DNA from: Amycolatopsis iheyensis
Lineage (GTDB): Bacteria; Actinomycetota; Actinomycetes; Mycobacteriales; Pseudonocardiaceae
Reading direction: 5' to 3'
Assembly (NCBI RefSeq): GCF_024703995.1
Contig: NZ_JAMXQV010000013.1
Span: 124,001 to 188,000 of the forward strand
Length of the DNA stretch: 64,000 nucleotides
The notes beneath the pieces are model-generated. The model saw only the letters and a list, made by a program, of their open reading frames with translations, did not search any database and had not been told where the DNA came from. Shown in pieces: positions 16,149-24,497 of this stretch; positions within the stretch are counted from its first letter, which is position 1; every line of letters starts with the position of its first letter. The translations under genes were made by a program, and so were the position numbers.

Positions 16149-17194
16149 CCGCGGCCGTCGAGTTCCGCGGCGTCTCCGTCCACTTCGGACGCACGACGGC
16201 ACTGGACTCCCTCGACCTCACCGTGGCGCGCGGCGAGACCCTCGCGCTGCTGGGGCCGTCGGGCTCCGGCAAGTCGACGGCGCTCAAGGCCCTCGCCGGG
16301 TTCGTCCGGCCCAGCGCGGGCCGGGTGTTCCTGAACGGCGAGGACGTCACGGACCTGCCGCCGCACCGGCGCGGGCTCGGCGTCGTCGTGCAGAGCTACG
16401 CCTTGTTCCCGCACATGCGCGTCGACGACAACGTCGCCTTCGGGCTCAAGGCCCGGCGGACCCCGCGGGCGGAGGTGACGTCTCGCGTCGCCGAGGTCCT
16501 GGACCTCGTCGGCATGGGCGCCTACGCCCGGCGGTTCCCGCGCGAGCTGTCCGGCGGGCAGCAGCAGCGCGTCGCGCTCGCCAGGGCGCTGGCCATCCGG
16601 CCCGACGTGCTGCTGCTCGACGAGCCACTGTCCGCCTTGGACGCCGCACTGCGCGAGGACATGATCGCCGAACTGCTGCGGCTGCGTGCCGAACTGCCGG
16701 ACACCACGCTCGTCTACGTCACCCACGACCAGGGCGAGGCCCTCGCGCTGGCCGACCGGATCGCCCTCATGCGCGACTCGAGGCTGGTCGAGGCCGGCCC
16801 GTGTGAGCAGCTCTACCGGCGCCCCACGTCCGAGTTCACCGCGAGATTCCTCGGTGCGGCGAACCTCATCCCGGTCGACCTCGTCAGCGACGGGACACCC
16901 GCGAAGGTCCGGCTCGGCGAGCGCATGCTGACCGCCGAGCCGGCCGGGGCGCTCGGCCCGGGGCCGGTCGCGCTCGGCGTCCGCCCGCACCGCGTCGGCG
17001 TCGGCGAGCCCGGCGCGGACACCCTGCCGGCGCTGGTGCGGGCCGTGCAGTGGCGCGGCACCGGCTACCGCCTGGACCTGGTGCTGGCGACCGGCACGAC
17101 GATCCGGGCTGAGGTGCCCGAAGCGTTCCCGGTCGGCTCCGCGGTCGGCGTGTCGATCCCGGACGGCTGCCCGCTGGTCGGGGTCGGCACATGA
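16145..17194 (+). CDS. phnT: ABC importer ATP-binding protein, 2-aminoethylphosphonate type
   Basis: 349 aa. Walker A is GPSGSGKST (37-45), then the Q-loop VVQSYALFPHM, signature LSGGQQQR, Walker B LLLLDEPLSALD and switch His in YVTHDQGEA. A C-terminal TOBE-type domain (about 250-349) places it in the PotA/FbpC group. It energises the importer whose binding protein and two permeases flank it. The GTG start overlaps the previous stop (16145-16148), and the 3' end overlaps the first permease (ATGA). The symbol is by operon context. Confidence 0.82.
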   Translation: MTAAVEFRGVSVHFGRTTALDSLDLTVARGETLALLGPSGSGKSTALKALAGFVRPSAGRVFLNGEDVTDLPPHRRGLGVVVQSYALFPHMRVDDNVAFGLKARRTPRAEVTSRVAEVLDLVGMGAYARRFPRELSGGQQQRVALARALAIRPDVLLLDEPLSALDAALREDMIAELLRLRAELPDTTLVYVTHDQGEALALADRIALMRDSRLVEAGPCEQLYRRPTSEFTARFLGAANLIPVDLVSDGTPAKVRLGERMLTAEPAGALGPGPVALGVRPHRVGVGEPGADTLPALVRAVQWRGTGYRLDLVLATGTTIRAEVPEAFPVGSAVGVSIPDGCPLVGVGT

Positions 17195-18042
17195 GCGGGC
17201 TCGCGCTCGAAGCCGTCGTCACGCGGCCCCGGCGGCCGGCCGGCCGCCGCACCCGCGGCCTGTGGCTGCTGCCGCCGCTCGCGGTCGTCGCGGTGTTCTT
17301 CGGCTACCCGCTCGCGCTGGTGGCCGGGCAGTCGCTGACCACGGACGCCGGGTTCGGCCTGGGTGTCTGGGCCGAGGTGCTCGGCTCGGCGGAGTTCCGC
17401 GACGCCGCCTGGCAGACGGTGCTGCTCGCGCTGGGCGCGACGACCGGCTGCGTCCTGCTCGGGACGTTCCTCGCCCTGATCATCGCGTTCGTCCCGGTCC
17501 CCGGCGCGCGGACGCTGTCGCGGCTGGTCGACACCGTGCTCGCGTTCCCGTCGTTCCTCATCGCGCTGGCGTTCACGTTCCTCTACGGCAGCGCGGGCGT
17601 GTTCGGCGCGGGCGGGTTCCTGTACTCGCCGTGGGGCGTGCTGCTGGCCGAGGTCACGTTCTACACGCCGTTCGTGATGCGGCCGGCGCTCGCGGCGTTC
17701 GGCCAGGTCCCGGGCGTGCACCTGGACGTCGCGGCGTCGCTGGGCGCGCGGCCGGGCCGGGTCCTGTGGCGGGTCGTGCTGCCGGCGGCGCTGCCGTCGC
17801 TGGCCTCCGGGGCGTGCCTGACGCTGCTGCTCGCGCTGAACGAGTTCGGCATCGTCCTGTTCCTCGGCGCGAAGGGTGTCACCACGTTGCCGATGCTGGT
17901 CTACGGCAAGGGGATCGTGACGTTCGACTTCCCGGCGGCGAGCGTCGTCGCGCTGGTCGACGTCGCGATTTCGCTGCTGCTGTACGGGAGTTACCGGGTC
18001 TTGGCGGGGAGGGGTCGCGGTGCTGCTGTGGACGCGGCGTAG
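17191..18042 (+). CDS. phnU: ABC importer permease 1, 2-aminoethylphosphonate type
   Basis: 283 aa inner-membrane permease with about six transmembrane segments after a basic N-terminus. The EAA loop that docks the ATPase is visible as DVAASLGARPGRVLWRVVLPAALPS. It overlaps the ATPase gene by 4 bp at its start and permease 2 by 23 bp at its end. The two permeases are expected to form a heterodimeric channel. The ligand is assigned only from the operon. Confidence 0.8.
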   Translation: MSGLALEAVVTRPRRPAGRRTRGLWLLPPLAVVAVFFGYPLALVAGQSLTTDAGFGLGVWAEVLGSAEFRDAAWQTVLLALGATTGCVLLGTFLALIIAFVPVPGARTLSRLVDTVLAFPSFLIALAFTFLYGSAGVFGAGGFLYSPWGVLLAEVTFYTPFVMRPALAAFGQVPGVHLDVAASLGARPGRVLWRVVLPAALPSLASGACLTLLLALNEFGIVLFLGAKGVTTLPMLVYGKGIVTFDFPAASVVALVDVAISLLLYGSYRVLAGRGRGAAVDAA

Positions 18043-18817
18043 CAAGGCGCTGCTGTGGCTGGTGTTCGGCGTGGTGTTCGCCGTGGTCGTGGCGGCGCCG
18101 CTGGTGATGATCGTGCTCGCGTCGTTCGCCGGGCACTGGACGGGTGTGCTGCCCGGCGGGTTCGGCCTCGGGCACTACGCCGACGCGTTGTCCGGGGAGA
18201 CGTTCGCGAGCCTGTCGGTCAGCGTCCAGACGGGTGTCATCGCTGGCGCGGCGGCGGTGCTGCTGGGCACGTGGGCGGCGCTGGCGGCCGAGACCGCGCC
18301 GAAACGGGTGCGGCAGCTCGCCGACACGCTGTTCCACCTGCCGATCGCGGTGCCGTCGGTGGTGCTGGGGCTGGCGCTGCTGGTGGCCTTCAGCCGGCCG
18401 CCGCTGGCGTTCAACGGGACGCGCTGGATCGTGCTGCTCGGGCACCTGCTGATCCTGCTGCCGTTCGCCTACAGCACGGTCTCGGCGGCGCTGTCCCGCG
18501 TCGACCCGCAGCTCGCGCAGGCCGCGGCGTCGCTCGGGGCGTCCCCCGCACGGGTGCTGCTGCGGGTGCGGGTCCCGGTGCTGCTTCCGGCGATGACGGC
18601 GTCGGCGAGCCTCGCGCTGGCGATGTCGATGGGTGAGCTGGGCGCGACGATGATGCTGTACCCGCCGGACTGGCGCACGCTCCCGGCGAGCATCTTCGCC
18701 CTGACCGACCGCGGCCAGGTGTTCCTCGCCTCCGCGGCGACGGTCCTGCTGCTCGCGGTGACCCTCGCCGGGGTCGTGCTGCTGGGCCTGGTCCGCGGCC
18801 GGGCGGCCCATCGGTAG
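18020..18817 (+). CDS. phnV: ABC importer permease 2, 2-aminoethylphosphonate type
   Basis: 265 aa permease, six transmembrane segments. Its EAA loop reads QAAASLGASPARVLLRVRVPV. It starts at a GTG inside the last codons of permease 1, so translation is coupled. This is the last gene of the phosphonate operon; the following lipoprotein gene starts 36 bp later and may be read through, but its function looks unrelated. Confidence 0.8.
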   Translation: MLLWTRRSKALLWLVFGVVFAVVVAAPLVMIVLASFAGHWTGVLPGGFGLGHYADALSGETFASLSVSVQTGVIAGAAAVLLGTWAALAAETAPKRVRQLADTLFHLPIAVPSVVLGLALLVAFSRPPLAFNGTRWIVLLGHLLILLPFAYSTVSAALSRVDPQLAQAAASLGASPARVLLRVRVPVLLPAMTASASLALAMSMGELGATMMLYPPDWRTLPASIFALTDRGQVFLASAATVLLLAVTLAGVVLLGLVRGRAAHR

Positions 18818-18853
18818 GTGCAACCGATCCGGCGTCCGGTCCGTCTGGGGAGT

Positions 18854-19345
18854 ATGCGCACACTGCTGGGTACGGGCCTGCTGCTGCTCACGTTGACCGC
18901 CTGCGGGGCGAGTAACACGGCCGCGCCCGCCGCGCCGGGCAGCACCGGGCCGGAGACGCCGACGACGACGTCGGCTCCCTCATCGCCGCCGCCGGTGGCG
19001 CCGCCGCCTTCCCAGACGGTCGGCCGCCCGACGCAGGGCATCGCCCCGGGTGACGACGTGATCGCGGAGTCCCAGGTCGACGCGCGCGGGCTGCCCGAGG
19101 GCTACCCACGCAGCCTGACCCGCAGCCTCGACGGCAAGACGCTGATCCTGCAGGCGGAGGAGGGCGGCTGCCGCCACGTCTCGGCGCACGTCGGCGACCA
19201 GACGCCGCAGCAGGTGGTGGTGCTGGTCGCGGTCCTCACCGCGAAGAAGGGCCAGATGTGCCCGGACTACATCAAGGAGGTCAGCCTCCCGCTGACCCTC
19301 GCCGAGCCACTGGGGACGCGCACGGTGGTGCTCCGCCAGGGCTGA
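18854..19345 (+). CDS. Small lipoprotein, paralogue of the next gene
   Basis: 163 aa. The start ATG at 18854 gives a lipoprotein signal (LLTLTACGAS, Cys17), then a Pro/Ser/Thr-rich linker to about residue 60 and a compact C-terminal domain. That domain contains EGGCRHVSAHVGDQ and KKGQMCPDYIKEVSLPL, two cysteines that are likely disulfide-bonded outside the membrane. It ends with GTRTVVLRQG. The same layout and ending occur in the gene at 19577, so the two arose by tandem duplication. I do not recognise the family; a role at the cell surface is all that can be said. Confidence 0.7.
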   Translation: MRTLLGTGLLLLTLTACGASNTAAPAAPGSTGPETPTTTSAPSSPPPVAPPPSQTVGRPTQGIAPGDDVIAESQVDARGLPEGYPRSLTRSLDGKTLILQAEEGGCRHVSAHVGDQTPQQVVVLVAVLTAKKGQMCPDYIKEVSLPLTLAEPLGTRTVVLRQG

Positions 19346-19361
19346 AGCCCCACGCCGACGC

Positions 19362-19400
19362 TGGGAGGGTGCACCCGGGCTGCCCGGGAACACCCTCCCA
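19362..19400 (+). terminator. Hairpin terminator after the first lipoprotein gene
   Basis: TGGGAGGGTG pairs with CACCCTCCCA, and an inner CCCGGGC/GCCCGGG pair extends the stem. It begins 17 bp after the stop codon. There is no U-tract. Confidence 0.65.
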
Positions 19401-19424
19401 GACCACGTCCAGGCCCGGTCCGAA

Positions 19425-19509
19425 GCGCCCCAATGTGGCCTTGGTTGCGTCTGACGCACCGAAGGCCACATTGGGTGCGTCAGACGCACCGAAGGCCACA
19501 TTGGGGCGC
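19425..19509. repeat. Intergenic repeat with GCGCCCCAATGTGGCCTT units
   Basis: The outer arms are GCGCCCCAATGTGGCCTT (19425-19442) and its reverse complement ending at 19509. Between them the modules GAAGGCCACATTGGG and TGCGTCTGACGCACC / TGCGTCAGACGCACC alternate, the latter being palindromes themselves. It fills the gap before the second lipoprotein gene. A related partial copy lies at 41209-41232, so this is a dispersed family in the genome. Confidence 0.75.
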
Positions 19510-19576
19510 TGCAGCCGGTGGGAAAGTTTCGATCTTGCGTGCAACCCCGCGGTGGAGGCGTTCCGTCTTCGGGGAC

Positions 19577-20092
19577 ATGAGGTACTTAGCGAAGGTGGTC
19601 GGGACAGGGGCGTTCCTCTTGATGGCGACGGCTTGCGCCGGCCAGGACATGCCCACCAGCCAGCCCGCCGCGGGAGGCACCTCCGCGGCGCCCACCGGCA
19701 GCGTTTCGACGTCGCCGACGCCGGGTGAATCGGTGCTGCCGACCTCGCCGTCGGCGAACCCGCCGGGCAAACCGCGGCTCACCGTGCCCGAGGGCAGCAC
19801 TCCGGTGCCGCCGAACAAGGTCGACGCGGCCGCGTTGCCGAAGAACTACCCGCACGAGGTCTGGACGGCCAACGGCGGCACCATCCTCAACATCCGCGCT
19901 CAGGAAGGTGGCTGTGGTCACGCCTTGGGTGAGGCGACCGAGCAGGCGGGCGACCACGTGGTGGTCAACCTGAGCGAGACCAAGGCCCAGACCGGCCAGA
20001 TGTGCACCATGGACATCCGGTACCCGGTGATCTCGGTCGCCCTGGCCGCGCCGCTCGACCAGCGCACGGTCGTGTTGAAGACGCAGAAATGA
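19577..20092 (+). CDS. Small lipoprotein, paralogue of the preceding gene
   Basis: 171 aa with the lipobox LLMATAC (Cys20), a low-complexity Ser/Thr/Pro linker to about residue 85, and a C-terminal domain. The domain carries QEGGCGHALGEA and QTGQMCTMDIRYPV, the same two-cysteine pattern as its neighbour, and ends DQRTVVLKTQK. Shared landmarks between the paralogues are a Leu-Pro-x-x-Tyr-Pro entry, EGGC-x-H, GQMC and RTVVL. The function is unknown and it is predicted to sit on the outer face of the membrane. The SRPBCC gene starts 14 bp downstream and may be co-transcribed. Confidence 0.7.
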   Translation: MRYLAKVVGTGAFLLMATACAGQDMPTSQPAAGGTSAAPTGSVSTSPTPGESVLPTSPSANPPGKPRLTVPEGSTPVPPNKVDAAALPKNYPHEVWTANGGTILNIRAQEGGCGHALGEATEQAGDHVVVNLSETKAQTGQMCTMDIRYPVISVALAAPLDQRTVVLKTQK

Positions 20093-20106
20093 TCTAGGGT
20101 CGGGTG

Positions 20107-20544
20107 ATGGGCAACCGACAGGTCTCACGCACCGCGATCGTCGCCGCGACCCCGGAGAAGATCTTCGGGCTCCTGGCCGATCCGGCCCAGCACCCGCTCA
20201 TCGACGGATCCGGCACGGTCCGGGCCGCTCAGTCCGGCGGCCCGGACCGGCTCACGCTCGGCGCCAAGTTCGGCATGGACATGAAGATGGGCGCCTCCTA
20301 CAAGATCCTCAACACCGTCGTCGAGTTCGAGGAGGGCCGCCTGATCGCCTGGCGGCACTTCAACGGGCACCGCTGGCGCTGGCGGCTCGAACCGGCGGGT
20401 GACGGCCGCACCGAGGTCACCGAGACCTTCGACTGGTCGACGGCGAAGTTCCCGCTGGCCATCAGCCTGAGCCCGTTCCCGCGCAAGAACGCCCAGGGCA
20501 TCGAGAAGACCTTGGCCAGGCTCACGGAGCTGTACCCGGGCTGA
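20107..20544 (+). CDS. SRPBCC family (START-like) protein
   Basis: 145 aa. The fold is suggested by the entry VSRTAIVAATPEKIFGLLADP, the middle NTVVEFEEGRLIAWRH and the end strand RTEVTETFDW followed by a long C-terminal helix. SRPBCC proteins bind hydrophobic ligands in a deep pocket or act as polyketide cyclases and similar enzymes; nothing here narrows it. No signal peptide, so cytoplasmic. The ATG at 20107 is used; a GTG immediately before it is possible. Confidence 0.75.
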   Translation: MGNRQVSRTAIVAATPEKIFGLLADPAQHPLIDGSGTVRAAQSGGPDRLTLGAKFGMDMKMGASYKILNTVVEFEEGRLIAWRHFNGHRWRWRLEPAGDGRTEVTETFDWSTAKFPLAISLSPFPRKNAQGIEKTLARLTELYPG

Positions 20545-20560
20545 CCAGGACCCTCCCCGG

Positions 20561-20599
20561 ATTAGTTGTACAGTGCTTAATATTGTCCGTGCAACTAAT
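20561..20599. promoter_or_regulatory. AT-rich inverted repeat upstream of the MFS exporter
   Basis: ATTAGTTG (20561-20568) and CAACTAAT (20592-20599) are perfect 8-bp arms with a 23-nt spacer that contains TTAATATT. This is one of the most AT-rich spots in the window and lies 11 bp before the exporter start. It probably holds the promoter and the binding site of a drug-responsive regulator, which is not encoded next to it. Confidence 0.5.
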
Positions 20600-20610
20600 G
20601 TGGGGGTGCG

Positions 20611-22014
20611 GTGCCGCAGCCGGTCCGGCGGCGGGCGGTCCTGGCCGTCTGCTGCCTGAGCCTGTTCATCGTCGGGCTCGACAACACCATCGTGAACCTC
20701 GCGCTGCCCGCGATCCGCACCGACCTCGGCGCGTCGGTTTCCGGGCTCCAGTGGACCATCGACGCCTACACGCTGGTGCTGGCGAGCCTGCTGATGCTCT
20801 CGGGCTCGACCGCGGACCGGATCGGCCGCCGCCGGACGTTCCAGACCGGTCTCGCGCTGTTCAGCATCGGCTCGCTGCTGTGCGGGGTCGCCCCGAACGT
20901 CGGGCTGCTGATCACCTTTCGCGCGCTGCAGGCGATCGGCGGGTCGATGCTCAACCCGGTGGCGCTGTCCATCGTGGCCAACGTCTTCACCGACCCGCGT
21001 GATCGCACCCGCGCGATCGGCGTCTGGGCGGCGGTGAACGGGCTGAGCCTGGCCGTCGGGCCGGTGCTCGGCGGCGTGCTCGTGGGCTGGGCCGGCTGGC
21101 GCTCGATCTTCTGGATCAACGTCCCGGTCGGCATCGCCGCGATCGTGCTGACGGCCGTGTTCGTGCCGGAGTCCCGCGCCCCGCACCCCCGCCGGCTCGA
21201 CCCGGTGGGGCAGCTGCTGGTGATCGTCCTGCTGGCTTCGCTCACCTACGGGATCATCGAAGGCCGCAGCTCGGGCACGGCGGTGATGGCCGGGTGCTTT
21301 GCAGTCGCGGCCGCGGCGCTGGCGATCCTGTTGCCCTACGAGCGGCGACGCCGGGATCCGTTGCTGGAGCTGAAGTTCTTCCGCAGCGTGCCGTTCTCGG
21401 GCGCGACGCTCATCGCGGTCACCGGGTTCGCGGCGCTGTCCGGCTTCCTCTTCCTCAACACCCTCTACTTGCAGGAGACCCGCGGCTTTTCCGTGCTGCA
21501 CGCGGGTTTGCTGACCCTGCCGATGGCGGTGCTGACGGCGGTGGGCGCGCCGCTGTCCGGCCGGCTGGTCAACGCCCGCGGACCGCGGCTGCCGCTGCTG
21601 GTGGCCGGCGTCGGGATGGGCGCGGCCGGGTTCATGCTCGCGGGCATCGGCCCGGACACGCCGATCCTGTGGGTGGTGGCGGCGTACGCGATCTTCGGCA
21701 TCGGCTACGGCCTGCTCAACGCGCCGATCACGAACGCCGCGGTGTCCGGGATGCCGCGTGAGCGCGCCGGCCTCGCCGCGGCGATCGCGTCGACCAGCCG
21801 TCAGATCGGGATTTCGCTGGGCGTGGCGGTGATCGGCGCGATCATCGCGGCGGACGAGCGGACGCCGCCGGGGACCGGCCGGGTGGCGTGGCTGATCGTC
21901 GCGGGCTGCGGGGTGCTGGTCTTCGTGCTGGGCCTGGTGACGACGGGCCGATGGGCGCTGGCGACCGCCAACCGGGTGAATGGTCCGGACCACGATCCGG
22001 CCCTCACCTCCTGA
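20611..22014 (+). CDS. MFS transporter, DHA2 (EmrB/QacA-type) exporter
   Basis: 467 aa, about fourteen transmembrane segments. Segment 1 contains the DHA2 hallmark LDNTIVNLALPAI, followed by LQWTIDAYTL and the loop-2 motif GSTADRIGRRRTF. The motif-C region is in segment 5 (GLSLAVGPVLGG). Such proton antiporters export drugs, dyes or metabolites. There is no local regulator gene, but an inverted repeat lies just upstream. The start is the GTG at 20611. Confidence 0.88.
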   Translation: MPQPVRRRAVLAVCCLSLFIVGLDNTIVNLALPAIRTDLGASVSGLQWTIDAYTLVLASLLMLSGSTADRIGRRRTFQTGLALFSIGSLLCGVAPNVGLLITFRALQAIGGSMLNPVALSIVANVFTDPRDRTRAIGVWAAVNGLSLAVGPVLGGVLVGWAGWRSIFWINVPVGIAAIVLTAVFVPESRAPHPRRLDPVGQLLVIVLLASLTYGIIEGRSSGTAVMAGCFAVAAAALAILLPYERRRRDPLLELKFFRSVPFSGATLIAVTGFAALSGFLFLNTLYLQETRGFSVLHAGLLTLPMAVLTAVGAPLSGRLVNARGPRLPLLVAGVGMGAAGFMLAGIGPDTPILWVVAAYAIFGIGYGLLNAPITNAAVSGMPRERAGLAAAIASTSRQIGISLGVAVIGAIIAADERTPPGTGRVAWLIVAGCGVLVFVLGLVTTGRWALATANRVNGPDHDPALTS

Positions 22015-22115
22015 GTTCCCCGTCGAAGAAGTCGAAACTGCTCGAACTCTCGTTGAACCACCGCCGTTACCGAGCCGTATCCATGGTTGAGGTGGTGATC
22101 AGAGAGGAGGGGCCC

Positions 22116-22766
22116 ATGCCCCGGTTGAGCAGTGGTCGGCACCGCAAGCAGGCGACCGTAGGTCTGGCCGCGTTGCTGGGGGTCGCCGGCGTCACCGCGA
22201 CCGCCATCGCGCTGAGCAGTCCCGCGGGCAACGCGGCCGAAGCGCCCAAGGAGAACTGCGGCGGGCTCGACACCGCCCTGCAGAACAACCTGAACTTCAT
22301 CGCGGGCCAGCAGGCCGCCCCGGACGCCCAGTCGGCCGCGCGGATCGCCAACCGCCAGGCGGTGGTCGACCTGATCCAGCAGCGGCGGCAGGTCGCCGGC
22401 TGCACGGCGAACGTCGTCGCGAACAACGGCCAGGCCGCGCAGGCCCCGGCCCAGCAAGCCCCGGCGCAACAGGCGCCGGCCCAGCAGGATCAGTCCGGAG
22501 TGGACACCGGCGCCGTCGGCGACGTCGTCTGCCCGGGCTCGACGGTGACGCTCTCGGGCGAAGGCGGCGCGCCCGCCGCGTCGAGCAACCAGTTCCCGGC
22601 CGGCACGAAGCTCAAGGTGACGAACCTGGACAACTCGAAGTCCACCACGGTCGAGGTCACGTCGGTGTCGGGCAGCTGCACGCTGCTCAACAACGCGGCC
22701 TTCGAACAGGTTCGGGAGCCCGGAAAGTTCCTCATCCGGCGCGCGCGGATCGAGCGCGTCGGCTGA
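22116..22766 (+). CDS. Secreted protein with Gln-Ala-Pro repeats and a C-terminal barrel-like domain
   Basis: 216 aa. The ATG at 22116 has a strong ribosome site (GAGGAGG). A basic stretch (SSGRHRKQ) and hydrophobic core (GLAALLGVAGVTATAIAL) form a Sec signal or anchor. An N-terminal helical domain holds Asn-Cys-Gly...Gly-Cys-Thr. Three tandem QAPAQ-type repeats (about 108-126) form a flexible linker. The C-terminal ~85 residues (VCPGSTVTLSGEGG...GKFLIRRARIERVG) resemble a small double-psi beta-barrel, as in RlpA or expansin-like proteins, though without a clear catalytic Asp-His pair. The function is unknown; a cell-wall role would fit. Confidence 0.65.
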   Translation: MPRLSSGRHRKQATVGLAALLGVAGVTATAIALSSPAGNAAEAPKENCGGLDTALQNNLNFIAGQQAAPDAQSAARIANRQAVVDLIQQRRQVAGCTANVVANNGQAAQAPAQQAPAQQAPAQQDQSGVDTGAVGDVVCPGSTVTLSGEGGAPAASSNQFPAGTKLKVTNLDNSKSTTVEVTSVSGSCTLLNNAAFEQVREPGKFLIRRARIERVG

Positions 22767-22780
22767 GGGAGCAGGGAAGG

Positions 22781-22814
22781 AAGGGGGCACCGGCGGCGGG
22801 CCGGTGTCCCTTTC
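22781..22814. terminator. Bidirectional hairpin terminator
   Basis: GGGCACCGGC (22785-22794) pairs with GCCGGTGTCC (22800-22809) with one G-T wobble, followed by CTTTCCC. It lies between the convergent secreted-protein and fumarase genes. Confidence 0.7.
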
Positions 22815-22823
22815 CCTTGCGTG

Positions 22824-24497
22824 CTAACGGAAGCTGATCTGCAGCACCGGGTCGCCGGTGCTGGCGAAGAAGTCGTTGCCCTTGTCGTCGATGACGATGA
22901 AGGCCGGGAAGTCCTCGACCTCGATCTTCCAGACAGCTTCCATGCCGAGCTCGGCGTACTCGAGGACGTCGACCTGCTTGATGCAGTCCTGCGCGAGCCG
23001 TGCCGCCGGGCCGCCGATCGAGCCGAGGTAGAACCCGCCGTGCGCCGAGCACGCGTCGGTGACCTGCTTCGAGCGGTTTCCCTTGGCCAGCATGACGAGT
23101 GAGCCGCCGGCGGCCTGGAACTGCGCGACGTAGGAGTCCATCCGCCCGGCCGTGGTCGGGCCGAACGAACCGGACGCGTAGCCCTCCGGCGTCTTCGCCG
23201 GACCGGCGTAGTAGACCGGGTGGTTCTTCAGGTACTCCGGCATCTCCTCACCGGCGTCGAGGCGCTCGGCGATCTTCGCGTGCGCGATGTCACGCGCGAC
23301 GACCAGCGGCCCGGTCAGCGAAAGCCGCGTCTTCACCGGCAGCTGCGAAAGCTGGGCTCGGATCTCGGCCATCGGCCGGTTGAGGTCGACGCTCACGACG
23401 TCGTCGGAGAGGTCCTCTTCCGTGACGTCGGGCAGGAAGCGGGCCGGGTCGCGCTCGAGCTGCTCGATGAACACGCCGTCCGCGGTGATCTTGGCCTTGG
23501 CCTGGCGGTCGGCGGAGCAGCTCACCGCGATGCCGACCGGGCAGCTCGCGCCGTGGCGGGGGAGCCGGATGACGCGGACGTCGTGGCAGAAGTACTTGCC
23601 GCCGAACTGCGCGCCGATGCCGAACTGGCGCGTCATTTCGAGGACCTGCTGCTCGAGGTCCTGGTCGCGGAAGGCGTGCCCCAGCTCGGAACCCTCCTGC
23701 GGCAAGTTGTCGAGGTAACGGGCCGAAGCGAGCTTCGCGACTTTCAAGTTGAACTCGGCCGACATGCCGCCGACGACGATCGCCAGGTGGTACGGCGGGC
23801 AGGCCGCGGTGCCGAGGCTGCGCAGCTTCTCGTCGAGGAAGCGCGCGAGCCGCTTCGGGTTCAGGACGGCCTTCGTCTCCTGGTAGAGGAAAGTCTTGTT
23901 GGCGCTGCCGCCGCCCTTGGCCATGAACAGGAACTCGTAGGAAGGATCTGCGGGTTCGCCGGCTGGGTTGTCTCTGTGGTAGAGCTCGACCTGGGCCGGG
24001 AGGTTCGTGCCGGTGTTGCGCTCGTCCCAGAAGTTCACCGGCGCCATCTGCGAGTACCGCAGGTTCAGCTGCTGGTAGGCGTCGAAGATGCCCTGCGACA
24101 GCGCGCGCTCGTCGTCGCCACCGGTGAGGACACCCTCGGAGCGCTTGCCGATGACGATGGCCGTGCCGGTGTCCTGGCACATCGGGAGGACGCCGCCGGC
24201 GGAGATGGCGGCGTTGCGGAGCAGGTCCATCGCGACGAACCGGTCGTTGCCGGAGGCCTCGGGGTCGTCGACGATGGCGCGCAGCTGCGTCAGGTGTGAC
24301 GTGCGCAACAGGTGCTGGATGTCGGTGATGGCGGTGCGCGCGAGGGTGGTCAGCGCGGCGGGGTCGACCTTCAGGAACTTCCGCCCGGCGGCTTCGACGG
24401 TCTCGACGCCTTCGGCGGTGACCAGCCGGTACTCGGTGGTGGTGTCCTTGCCCAGCGGGAGGACTTCGGTGTGCTGAAACGTGGTGGTGGACGGCAC
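22824..24497 (-). CDS. fum: Fumarate hydratase class I, iron-sulfur type
   Basis: 557 aa, the length of E. coli FumA/FumB. The three cysteine regions that bind the [4Fe-4S] cluster are visible: PMCQDTGTA (Cys107), [10 protein letters not shown] (Cys233) and RHGASCPVG (Cys319). The C-terminal beta domain carries [14 protein letters not shown]. It interconverts fumarate and malate in the TCA cycle and is expected to be oxygen-sensitive. Many actinobacteria use the class II enzyme, so a class I enzyme may be an additional or alternative isozyme here. The GTG at 24497 is chosen because AAGGAG lies 7 bp upstream; an earlier frame to 24533 has no such site. Confidence 0.9.
   Translation of the reverse strand: MPSTTTFQHTEVLPLGKDTTTEYRLVTAEGVETVEAAGRKFLKVDPAALTTLARTAITDIQHLLRTSHLTQLRAIVDDPEASGNDRFVAMDLLRNAAISAGGVLPMCQDTGTAIVIGKRSEGVLTGGDDERALSQGIFDAYQQLNLRYSQMAPVNFWDERNTGTNLPAQVELYHRDNPAGEPADPSYEFLFMAKGGGSANKTFLYQETKAVLNPKRLARFLDEKLRSLGTAACPPYHLAIVVGGMSAEFNLKVAKLASARYLDNLPQEGSELGHAFRDQDLEQQVLEMTRQFGIGAQFGGKYFCHDVRVIRLPRHGASCPVGIAVSCSADRQAKAKITADGVFIEQLERDPARFLPDVTEEDLSDDVVSVDLNRPMAEIRAQLSQLPVKTRLSLTGPLVVARDIAHAKIAERLDAGEEMPEYLKNHPVYYAGPAKTPEGYASGSFGPTTAGRMDSYVAQFQAAGGSLVMLAKGNRSKQVTDACSAHGGFYLGSIGGPAARLAQDCIKQVDVLEYAELGMEAVWKIEVEDFPAFIVIDDKGNDFFASTGDPVLQISFR

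Noticed and set aside
16145-17194. Iron (FbpC) or thiamine importer instead of phosphonate
   Set aside because: The subunit families overlap, so this was considered, but coupling by overlaps to a phosphonatase-like enzyme and the phosphonate-type FAD oxidase favours an aminophosphonate ligand.
12044-18817. Carbon-phosphorus lyase cluster
   Set aside because: No phnGHIJKLM-type genes are present; only the hydrolytic phosphonatase-type genes and importer occur.
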